DNA of 5,480 bases from a bacterium. GTDB lineage: Bacteria > Dependentiae > Babeliae > Babeliales > UASB340. The stretch's first letter is position 1, and each line of letters opens with the position of its first letter. The notes beneath the pieces are model-generated. The model saw only the letters and a list, made by a program, of their open reading frames with translations. It searched no databases and was not told the origin of the DNA. Positions 1 through 5,478 of the stretch are shown here, piece after piece. Where the stretch lies: positions 1 to 5,480 of the forward strand of contig DAOVNS010000059.1 of the NCBI GenBank assembly GCA_030630075.1, written 5' to 3'. Position numbers and translations under genes: made by a program.

Positions 1-488
1 GAATTGCTGGTCGAGGAAAAACCTCGACTGGGTGGTTTTATGGATTTAAACTTCATCTTATCATAAACGAAATGGGGGAAATAGTGTCTTTCATGCTTAC
101 TGCCGGAAATGTTGCTGATAACAACGCATCTGTTGTAACTAAACTTGCCCAAAAATGTTTCGGTAAGCTTTGGGGTGACAGAGGATATATTTCAAAAAAA
201 CTCTTTGCCGATCTTTTTAAAAAAGGTGTAAAACTCATTACAAAATTAAGAAAAAAAATGAAAAACAAAGTAATGGAAATGGAGGATCGACTGGGACTGA
301 GTAAGCGAGGAATTATAGAAACGGTCAATGGAATACTCAAAGGGACTTGTCAAATTGAACACTCTAGGCATCGAAGTCCAATGAACTTTTTTGTAAATAC
401 AATTTCTGGACTTGTTGCATATTATTTTTTGCCTAAAAAACCATCTCTTCATAACAAGTTTAAGTTTAATCTTCCGGCAAGTTGTTGA
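1..488 (+). CDS. IS982-family transposase, C-terminal part (cut by window edge)
   Basis: DDE transposase of an insertion sequence; it would cut and join the element's ends. The frame is open from base 3 to the TGA at 486-488, giving 161 residues; the N-terminus with the first catalytic Asp lies outside the window. The ATG at 72 is internal, because the frame upstream of it already reads typical IS982 sequence (GRGKTSTGWFYGFKLH, then LIINE). Visible family marks are GDRGYISKKLF with the probable second catalytic Asp (codon 177-179), IIETVNGILK with the probable catalytic Glu (codon 318-320), and QIEHSRHRS followed by an FxVN...AYYFLPKKPS tail. The C-terminus looks intact and no frameshift is seen, so the copy may be functional if the missing 5' part is whole. 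The family call rests on these remembered motifs. Confidence 0.9.
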   Translation, partial: IAGRGKTSTGWFYGFKLHLIINEMGEIVSFMLTAGNVADNNASVVTKLAQKCFGKLWGDRGYISKKLFADLFKKGVKLITKLRKKMKNKVMEMEDRLGLSKRGIIETVNGILKGTCQIEHSRHRSPMNFFVNTISGLVAYYFLPKKPSLHNKFKFNLPASC

Positions 489-497
489 TTTTTTTTA

Positions 498-511
498 CAT
501 CGAACTTAGGT
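498..511 (+). repeat. Probable right terminal inverted repeat of the IS982 element
   Basis: The bases catcgaacttaggt, read inward from the element's end, give ACCTAAGTTCGATG. IS982-family ends begin with AC, and I recall related elements carrying an ACCTGAGTTCGAT-like end. The left repeat is outside the window, so the pairing cannot be shown. AT-rich bases directly after 511 could be one copy of the target duplication. Confidence 0.5.
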
Positions 512-590
512 TATTCAATAAGTTAAAATCTCTATTAATAAAAACATTTTAAACACAATTTTATAAAAACAATTACCGAAAGAGCATGAG

Positions 591-1799
591 ATGAAAAAGC
601 AAAATCTATTTGGAATAAACATCAACGTTGTTTTATTAGGATTAGCAAGCCTTCTAAATGATTTAAGCAGCGAAATGATTACACCAATTTTACCCTTTTT
701 TATAAAATCTTTAGGTGGAACGGGAATTGTAATTGGAATAATTGGAGGCTTACGAGATAGCGTTGCAAACATTCTAAAAATTTTTAGCGGATATCTTTCA
801 GACAAGACAGGAAAAATTAAAATCTTTGTTCAAACAGGTTATCTTACTTCTGCGCTTTTTAAAGTTCTTATTTCTATGAGTGTAAGTTGGCAACAGTTAA
901 TGATATTTTCGAGCTTGGAAAGAACGGGAAAAGGTTTAAGAGATGCACCAAGAGATGCTCTTTTGGCTCGATATGCAAAAAACCAACGTGGCAAAATTTT
1001 TGGTTTTCATAAAACACTTGATACTTGTGGTGCAATTTTAGGCTCCATTACTGTTTTTATATTATTTTGGATTTTTAAATTTGAATATAAATTAATTATT
1101 TCAATCGCCTCAGTTGTTGCTTTTCTGTCTTTAATTCCTCTTTATTTTGTAAAATAAAAAAAAGCAGAGCCAGATAAAAAAGTTCACAAAATCAGTTTTT
1201 ATCATTTTTCAAAATCATTAAAACTTTTTCTCTTTATTGCAGGAATGTTTTCTTTTGCAAATTTTAGTTACATGTTTTTGATATTAAAAACACAAGAAGC
1301 ATTTCCAGATAAACTTTCATCTACAGCCATCCCAATATTTCTTTATATTTTATATAATATTTTTTATGCACTTTTTGCTATTCCCGTAGGAGTTCTTTAC
1401 GATACATTCGGAAGAAAAAGAATTATAAATTTTGGTTATTTTTTATTTTCTTTAACATGTTTTGGATTTATTTTTGCAACAACATTACCAATGTTTATTT
1501 TTCTTTTCATTTTATACGGCTTAGCTTATGCATCAATCGAAACAAATCAAAGAGCTTTTGTTGCAGATCTTGCGGTAAAACATGTTCGCGCCACGGCCCT
1601 TGGAACATATTATACAATTACAGGTTTTTCGACTCTTGCATCAAGCATTGTTGCAGGAATATTGTGGCAAAAAGTAAACAGCACAGCACCTTTTATTTTT
1701 GGATTTTCAACAAGCATCTTGACTGTAATTATTTTCTTTGCTAGTGCAAAAAAGTTTAAAGAATACAAAATCAATCAAGAGGCTCCGTTCGAAGAATAA
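591..1799 (+). pseudogene. MFS family transporter interrupted by one in-frame TAA
   Basis: Inner-membrane major facilitator transporter, probably a drug or metabolite exporter; the substrate cannot be read from sequence. The frame is continuous over 403 codons apart from the TAA at 1155-1157 (codon 189). Upstream, residues 1-188 carry six hydrophobic segments, the MFS motif-A loop GYLSDKTGKIK (67-77) and the family-typical ERTGKGLRDAPRDAL (110-124). The frame then continues without a shift through a charged linker (KKAEPDKKVHK) into six more hydrophobic segments, with the second motif-A-like loop GVLYDTFGRKR at codons 267-277. The full length is normal for MFS. The stop lies in the cytoplasmic loop between helices 6 and 7. 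The ATG at 1245 is a poor restart: it falls inside helix 7, and the AGGA before it is directly adjacent. A weak Shine-Dalgarno-like AAAGAG precedes the ATG at 591. The most likely reading is a recent nonsense mutation (for example GAA or AAA to TAA). Stop readthrough, a split two-chain transporter or a sequencing error remain possible. Confidence 0.85.
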
Positions 1800-1801
1800 A
1801 A

Positions 1802-1833
1802 TCTATTCGAGAATAGAGTCTATTCGGGGAATA
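1802..1833. repeat. Short imperfect tandem repeat with hairpin at gene convergence
   Basis: Two 15-base units (1802-1816 and 1819-1833), both beginning tctattcg, are repeated with a 17-base period. The first unit is also an inverted repeat, tctattc/gaataga (1802-1817), with only two unpaired bases. It covers the stop codon and last codons of the minus-strand gene, three bases after the transporter stop. It could act as a weak two-way transcription end, but the stem is AT-rich and no clean U-run follows. Confidence 0.35.
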
Positions 1834-2828
1834 AATTTTAAAATATATTCCATGTGCGGGGCTTCATTACGATTTTTTTGTATAGACGCTTTAACATCTT
1901 GAATATCAATTTTGTATCCATCCAAAAATATTTCCAACAAATCTTCTGGTAATAAAAAATTCATCGAACGATGCCACTTTAGATCTTGAACAATATTTAT
2001 TGGAATATTAACAATTTGAGAAGTTTCGTAACATAAACCAGATTTTGTTTTATCGCTAGCCCCAATCCAATATCCTTCAAAATTATTTGGATTGGTAAAG
2101 TTAAACGCATAAAACAAATCTTTAAAATCACTTTTTCGATAAATTGTCATATCTGTTGATGCGGGCTGGCTCCAATCACCATCTGATTTATTAAAGCACC
2201 ACGTAAAAACATCACCTAAAACATCTTTTTCTTTTGAAATTTGGGCAAGCTCTGCAGGAACACCGCATTTTTTATTAATTGTGTAACAACTGGTTATGTT
2301 TTTACCCAATCTTAAAAAAAATCCATATGCCTTCTCTTTTTCAAGCAAATCAATGCACTGGCTTACATCAACTTCATCAGTTACAATAATATCATCAACA
2401 CCAAACATAAAATAATCCTGCACTCCATCTTCAAATGTAGTTTTTAATAAAAACTGTTTAAAATCTTTTGCAGGTTCATTTCCCTGTTTAAAATATCTAA
2501 CATCATTAAAAATTTCTTTTACAAGTTCATATCCGATTTCATATTCAGCATTGCTTACACGATAGATAACACTAATTGAAGCAAGATTTTTAACATTGAT
2601 TTTTATAGACTCTAAAAAAGAATATAATTGCATTGGTCGATCATAAGAGAAAATAACTAAATCTGCCTGTTTTTTTTCTTTTGGACTGACATTGTTTTCC
2701 TCTTTTTCATTTACTGCTATTTCTGTAGCAACCTCACTTTTAACATCATCGTCTTTTGCATTTAAATTTAGAATAAACATTGAAATAAACATGACTAAAA
2801 ATATATTTTTGGACACAAAATTCTTCAC
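1803..2828 (-). CDS. Exported GT-A-like glycosyltransferase domain protein
   Basis: Start chosen at the GTG at 2828: an AAGGAG lies six bases upstream and the product then begins with a textbook signal peptide (MKNFVSKNIF, a hydrophobic run, LNA; cleavage likely after Ala24). The longer frame to an ATG at 2882 would add 18 polar residues and start upstream of the likely promoter. The product is 341 residues. After a charged, probably disordered spacer (25-54), a GT-A-like domain begins with LVIFSYDRP (57-65), as in glycosyltransferases that open with a V-x-S-Y-x-R-P strand, then a helix, the strand SVIYRVSN (86-93), and MFGVDDIIV (141-149), whose Asp145-Asp146 is the likely metal/nucleotide-sugar site (DxD equivalent). 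Cysteines at 181, 188, 211 and 266 could form disulfides outside the cytoplasm. The C-terminal part is not recognised. It diverges from the LRR-glycosyltransferase gene. Catalytic activity, donor and acceptor are unknown. An exported GT-A domain is odd because nucleotide sugars are cytoplasmic, so action inside a host cell is one explanation. Confidence 0.75.
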   Translation of the reverse strand: MKNFVSKNIFLVMFISMFILNLNAKDDDVKSEVATEIAVNEKEENNVSPKEKKQADLVIFSYDRPMQLYSFLESIKINVKNLASISVIYRVSNAEYEIGYELVKEIFNDVRYFKQGNEPAKDFKQFLLKTTFEDGVQDYFMFGVDDIIVTDEVDVSQCIDLLEKEKAYGFFLRLGKNITSCYTINKKCGVPAELAQISKEKDVLGDVFTWCFNKSDGDWSQPASTDMTIYRKSDFKDLFYAFNFTNPNNFEGYWIGASDKTKSGLCYETSQIVNIPINIVQDLKWHRSMNFLLPEDLLEIFLDGYKIDIQDVKASIQKNRNEAPHMEYILKFIPRIDSILE

Positions 2829-2834
2829 CCTATT

Positions 2835-2840
2835 CTCCTT
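2835..2840 (-). promoter_or_regulatory. Shine-Dalgarno AAGGAG that fixes a GTG start
   Basis: On the minus strand AAGGAG ends six bases before the GTG at 2828. This is the strongest ribosome binding site in the window. It decides the start of the exported glycosyltransferase gene, since no comparable site precedes the ATG at 2882. Confidence 0.8.
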
Positions 2841-2849
2841 TTTAAAAAA

Positions 2850-2878
2850 TTGATACTGCTCAAAATTGATGCTAGCAT
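2850..2878 (+). promoter_or_regulatory. Putative sigma70 promoter for the LRR-glycosyltransferase gene
   Basis: A -35-like TTGATA (2850-2855; 5 of 6 match to TTGACA) is followed by a 17-base spacer and TAGCAT (2873-2878; 4 of 6 match to TATAAT), with TGC directly before it as an extended -10. Transcription would start near 2885, giving a leader of about 33 bases that contains the AAGGAAG at 2906-2912. AT-rich DNA produces such matches by chance, but spacing and position are good. Confidence 0.5.
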
Positions 2879-2896
2879 ACAAACAAAAAGATTCAA
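2869..2896 (-). promoter_or_regulatory. Putative sigma70 promoter for the exported glycosyltransferase gene
   Basis: On the minus strand TTGAAT (2896 to 2891) is followed by a 16-base spacer and TGC TAGCAT, with the -10 at 2874 to 2869. The start would be near 2862, giving a leader of about 34 bases and the AAGGAG before GTG 2828. The -10 is the other arm of the same 10-bp palindrome (2869-2878) used by the plus-strand promoter, so the two polymerase sites overlap and should exclude one another. Confidence 0.45.
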
Positions 2897-2917
2897 TTTA
2901 AAAAAAAGGAAGAAGTA

Positions 2918-4891
2918 ATGAAAATAAAAAAGTGTCTATTTTTTATTTATCTAATGATATTTGGTTTCAGCAGTATTTTCTCAGAATTAATGTTTACAAA
3001 CGAAAACAATTATAAAGTAACAGTTCCTTCGAGTTTTCTATTTTCCAAAAATCAAGAAAACATTCAAAATATAGATTCTAAAGCAATTGAACTGTTATTA
3101 AAATATCACGAAGAATTTAATGATGTCCAGGCTAGAATTAATTGCTTTAAGATAGTTGAATATTTATCCGAATTAAAACTTTCTAAATATCCAGAAGAAT
3201 TTTGGCCATTATTCGAAGCATCATGCTGCTTTGAAAACAATATAATATCTCATGCGCTTGCAAGGGAATATATTAAAAAAATTCAAGATCCAAGACACGA
3301 TGATTTTTTTAATAATCAAAATCAAAATAAAATATCAGAAGATGTAAAAGATTTTATACGTAAACAATATTTTTTAATGAAAAATGATCATAGTATTCTA
3401 CAAAAAGAAAATGAAACGTTAACTCTTAATATTGAAGAAGTAGCTTATTCAAGAGCGCTCGAAATTTTAAATTGTAAATTAGATCTTTCTAACTTGCATC
3501 TTAGCTCAATTGACGGGATATACTATATTTTTGAAGTTGTTCCTCTTGATCAAATACATCAAATACAACAAATTAATTTATCAAATAATTGTTTAAAATC
3601 TATTCCAGAAGAATTATTCAAAGCATCACAAATCCAAATTCTTAATATTTCAAACAATAAAATAAAAAGTTTACCTATTAATATTTGGAACATGAAAAGC
3701 TTGATTCGATTAGATGCCAAAAATAATAAATTAAAATTTTTGCCAGAAACAATTTGTTATTTAGAAAAGCTTTGGCGATTAGATTTTAGTAACAATAGCT
3801 TACAAGGCCTCCCTGAACAATTTAGCGAGCTTAAAACCCTTAAATGGTTGACTCTTGATAATAATTATATAACATCTTTACCAAAAAACTTTGAATCCTT
3901 GGAATTACAAAAATCATCTTTTAAAAACAATCCAGTATCCGGAGATTATTATAACAATAAAAAATTTTCTCATAAGCCAAACAAAAACAATACTCCAGCT
4001 TTATTAAGCGATAAACAATATTTTTGTACTGCGGCAGATGAAGGTTTCTTTTCGTGCCTTATGCAATTAATAGGAAGCATTCATAAAACCAATTACGATA
4101 AAACAGAAGAAATTGCTGTTTTCGATCTTGGCCTTAATCAACAACAAAGAAATTTTGTACAAACGATAGAAAAAGTAAAAGTTTATGATGTCGAAATAAC
4201 TCATCCCGATCTTTTAACAAAATTCAAAACAAATCAATATGGAAAAACAGCTAGAGGCTTTTATGCATGGAAACCAGTAATACTAAAACAAATGTCAGAA
4301 CAATTCGATTATTTTTTATATCTTGATGCGGGTACAACAATATTAAAACCATTAGATGATTTATTTAAACACATACAAATAAAAGGATACTTTTTTATAG
4401 AGGACCAGGTTTGGGATATAAAATTTATGGATAAAGATAAAAACTTCACAAAAAGAGAAAATATAACTTTTAAAATTCGCGACATTTCTACACAACACGT
4501 CACAAATAAATTTGGGCTAAATACCAAAAAGAATAACTGGATTGCTGAATCGGTTGGACTACTTTCTGGCGTTCAGGGAATAACAAAATCTATATATCAA
4601 AACTATGTCCTACCAACTTATGAATTAACAAAAGATATAAAAAACTTTGCAGATGATGGATCTGCACCCCGCGGATTTGGATTAGCAAGACACGATCAAA
4701 CTATATTTGGTATTTTTGCAAAAATGCTAAAATGCGATTTTACACCAACCAAAAGAGATGTTTATCTTGATTGCGGAGATAAAATAGAAAAGTTTTATTT
4801 TGCAGATGAAAATGGAGAAAATAAAACTCACATTTTTTATGCTTGCAAAGGAGCTTTGAAATTTCAGGATTTTATTAAATATAAAAAATAA
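2918..4891 (+). CDS. Exported Skp1/BTB-like - LRR - glycosyltransferase fusion protein
   Basis: 657 residues; the ATG at 2918 is preceded by AAGGAAG with a five-base gap. Domains in order: a signal peptide (1-22: basic MKIKK, hydrophobic core, likely cut after Ser22); an alpha-helical region (31-160) whose order and motifs resemble Skp1/BTB folds; leucine-rich repeats (about 188-342) of the LxxLxLSNNxLxxLP type in an exact 23-residue register (216, 239, 262, 285, 308); an Asn/Lys-rich linker (343-362); and a GT-A-like domain (366-657). The last begins QYFCTAADEGFF, has GFYAWKPVILKQM (447-459) and FLYLDAGTTILKPLDDLF (466-483) and, near the end, RHDQTIFGIF (591-600). The AWKP...YLDAG...LKPLD pattern is typical of GT-A nucleotide-sugar transferases of the GT8/DUF1647-like kind. 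Asp470 is followed by Ala-Gly, so the second Asp of a classical DxD is missing. I infer that the LRR, and perhaps the Skp1-like part, bind a protein target and the C-terminus transfers a sugar. Target, donor and activity are unknown. Confidence 0.8.
   Translation: MKIKKCLFFIYLMIFGFSSIFSELMFTNENNYKVTVPSSFLFSKNQENIQNIDSKAIELLLKYHEEFNDVQARINCFKIVEYLSELKLSKYPEEFWPLFEASCCFENNIISHALAREYIKKIQDPRHDDFFNNQNQNKISEDVKDFIRKQYFLMKNDHSILQKENETLTLNIEEVAYSRALEILNCKLDLSNLHLSSIDGIYYIFEVVPLDQIHQIQQINLSNNCLKSIPEELFKASQIQILNISNNKIKSLPINIWNMKSLIRLDAKNNKLKFLPETICYLEKLWRLDFSNNSLQGLPEQFSELKTLKWLTLDNNYITSLPKNFESLELQKSSFKNNPVSGDYYNNKKFSHKPNKNNTPALLSDKQYFCTAADEGFFSCLMQLIGSIHKTNYDKTEEIAVFDLGLNQQQRNFVQTIEKVKVYDVEITHPDLLTKFKTNQYGKTARGFYAWKPVILKQMSEQFDYFLYLDAGTTILKPLDDLFKHIQIKGYFFIEDQVWDIKFMDKDKNFTKRENITFKIRDISTQHVTNKFGLNTKKNNWIAESVGLLSGVQGITKSIYQNYVLPTYELTKDIKNFADDGSAPRGFGLARHDQTIFGIFAKMLKCDFTPTKRDVYLDCGDKIEKFYFADENGENKTHIFYACKGALKFQDFIKYKK
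3563..3943 (+). repeat. Leucine-rich repeat block, 69-bp coding period
   Basis: Protein residues 216-342 contain five units starting exactly 23 residues apart plus a degenerate last unit. Each has the core L/I-x-x-L/I-x-x-S/D-N-N-x-hydrophobic-x-x-L/I-P. A partial unit (LDLSNLHLSSIDG) precedes them at 188-200. The DNA copies have diverged strongly, so this is an old protein repeat and not a recent tandem duplication. The LP-x-x spacing is that of bacterial/plant-type LRRs that usually bind proteins. Confidence 0.85.
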
Positions 4892-4899
4892 AAGTTAAT

Positions 4900-5088
4900 T
4901 TAGAATTTATTTTTAAATCTATGAACATAAAACATGATTTGTGAATCATTGCGAAGTTGCAATCCACTATAAATTAAATATAGTGCAAAAATTGCAATAA
5001 CAGCTTTTAATAAAAACTCACCCAAAAATAAAAATAAAAGTAAGAAACCGGCAAATATATAAAGATTGCCTTTAAATCTATTGTCCAT
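4900..5088 (-). CDS. Small two-helix membrane protein (second of pair)
   Basis: I do not recognise a named gene. From the ATG at 5088 the product is 62 residues: a short polar start (MDNRFKG), two hydrophobic segments (about 9-24 and 26-43) joined by a tight turn containing one Glu, then a basic tail (QLRNDSQ...HRFKNKF). A longer in-frame reading exists up to 5148, but it lies inside the upstream coding sequence and adds a polar, Lys-rich stretch before helix 1. The ATG at 5088 overlaps the end of the upstream gene by 11 bases, which suggests translational coupling, as no good Shine-Dalgarno is visible. The helix pair resembles the upstream protein: a glycine in helix 1, and L/I-x-x-G near the end of helix 2. 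It may be a small envelope protein of the kind seen as single LiaF/DUF5668-like hairpins, but this is only a guess. Confidence 0.55.
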   Translation of the reverse strand: MDNRFKGNLYIFAGFLLLFLFLGEFLLKAVIAIFALYLIYSGLQLRNDSQIMFYVHRFKNKF

Positions 5089-5284
5089 TTCCGTCTCTAC
5101 CACTCTTTTTGTCTTTACCATTATTTTCGTTATTATTGTTGTTTCCATTAAATAATAATTTAAAACCAGCCCAAATTAGAACAAAAGCTATTATTATTCG
5201 GAAAGCTAACAAACTAAATAAATCGGGAAAAAATATTGAAAGACCGAGAAAAATAAGAATTATACCTTTTATTTGTCTTACCAT
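5078..5284 (-). CDS. Small two-helix membrane protein with Asn-rich tail (first of pair)
   Basis: 68 residues; the ATG at 5284 is preceded by AAGGAT with a seven-base gap. Two hydrophobic segments (about 7-26 and 27-45) are separated by a short stretch with Pro-Asp, and are followed by a low-complexity, hydrophilic tail (46-68) of Asn, Gly, Lys and Asp. The pattern KGIILIFLGLSIFF resembles small membrane hairpins related to LiaI/LiaF or DUF5668 proteins; the match is weak and the function is unknown. The gene starts 31 bases after tRNA-Glu with no terminator between, so transcription may come from the tRNA promoter. Its last codons overlap the start of the next gene, so both probably form one operon. 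Confidence 0.65.
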   Translation of the reverse strand: MVRQIKGIILIFLGLSIFFPDLFSLLAFRIIIAFVLIWAGFKLLFNGNNNNNENNGKDKKSGRDGNGQ

Positions 5285-5315
5285 TCTATAAATCCTTAAA
5301 AAAGGTAGAGAAGAC

Positions 5316-5392
5316 TGGCGTCCCCAAGGGGATTCGAACCCCTGTTACAGGAATGAAAATCCTGGGTCCTGACCTGGCTAGACGATGGGGAC
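5316..5392 (-). tRNA. tRNA-Glu (anticodon UUC), CCA encoded
   Basis: The minus strand folds into a full cloverleaf: acceptor GTCCCCA/TGGGGAC, anticodon stem CAGGA/TCCTG with the loop TTTTCAT (anticodon TTC, plus-strand 5355-5357), and T-arm AGGGG TTCGAAT CCCCT. The discriminator is G and a genomic CCA occupies 5316-5318. It decodes GAA and GAG. It lies 10 bases downstream of tRNA-Lys, and both are probably cut from one precursor. Confidence 0.97.
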
Positions 5393-5402
5393 GCGAAATA
5401 AA

Positions 5403-5478
5403 TGGTGAGCCGCGTAGGGATCGAACCTACGACCCACAGCTTAAAAGGCTGTTGCTCTACCAACTGAGCTAGCGGCTC
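5403..5478 (-). tRNA. tRNA-Lys (anticodon UUU), CCA encoded
   Basis: Complete cloverleaf on the minus strand: acceptor GAGCCGC/GCGGCTC, D-arm GCTC AGTTGGTA GAGC, anticodon stem ACAGC/GCTGT with loop CTTTTAA (anticodon TTT, plus-strand 5443-5445), and T-arm GTAGG TTCGATC CCTAC. The discriminator is A, then a genomic CCA at 5403-5405. It decodes AAA and AAG, and AAA is very common in this AT-rich sequence. Its promoter lies beyond the window. Confidence 0.97.

Larger units (their letters stand above)
1..511 (+). mobile_element. IS982-family insertion sequence, right part
   Basis: The transposase reading frame ends at 488 and is followed 9 bases later by a sequence resembling IS982-family ends. 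I place the right boundary at base 511. The left end and the target duplication partner are outside the window, so completeness cannot be judged. The element lies about 80 bp upstream of the MFS gene and points towards it, so it could have removed or replaced that gene's original promoter. Confidence 0.7.

Noticed and set aside
512..590. Promoter for the transporter (TATAAA at 562-567, TATTAA at 533-538)
   Set aside because: Neither has a convincing -35 at proper spacing, and AT-rich sequence gives such matches by chance.
1155..1157. Reassigned TAA codon (alternative genetic code)
   Set aside because: Both exported-protein genes end with sensible protein ends at TAA or its equivalent, so TAA works as a stop here.
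1245..1799. C-terminal half of the transporter as an independent 184-residue gene
   Set aside because: The frame runs unbroken from just after the TAA at 1155, the ATG at 1245 sits inside helix 7, and spacing to the AGGA before it is too short. It is better read as part of one interrupted gene.
2829..2882. N-terminal extension of the minus-strand glycosyltransferase gene to the ATG at 2882
   Set aside because: No Shine-Dalgarno before it, it would lie upstream of the predicted transcription start, and it masks a clean signal peptide that begins at the GTG with a strong ribosome binding site.
4309..4527. Antisense open frame of 72 codons inside the LRR-glycosyltransferase gene
   Set aside because: It lies wholly opposite the conserved transferase domain, has no ribosome binding site that I could see and no recognisable domain; it is a by-product of the coding strand.
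4889..4902. Terminator between the convergent genes ending at 4891 and 4900
   Set aside because: Only eight bases separate the stops and no stable stem with a U-run is visible.
5294..5310. Terminator after tRNA-Glu (T-rich run on the minus strand)
   Set aside because: There is a six-T run, but no stable GC-rich stem before it; the small cctt/aagg stem instead overlaps the Shine-Dalgarno of the next gene.
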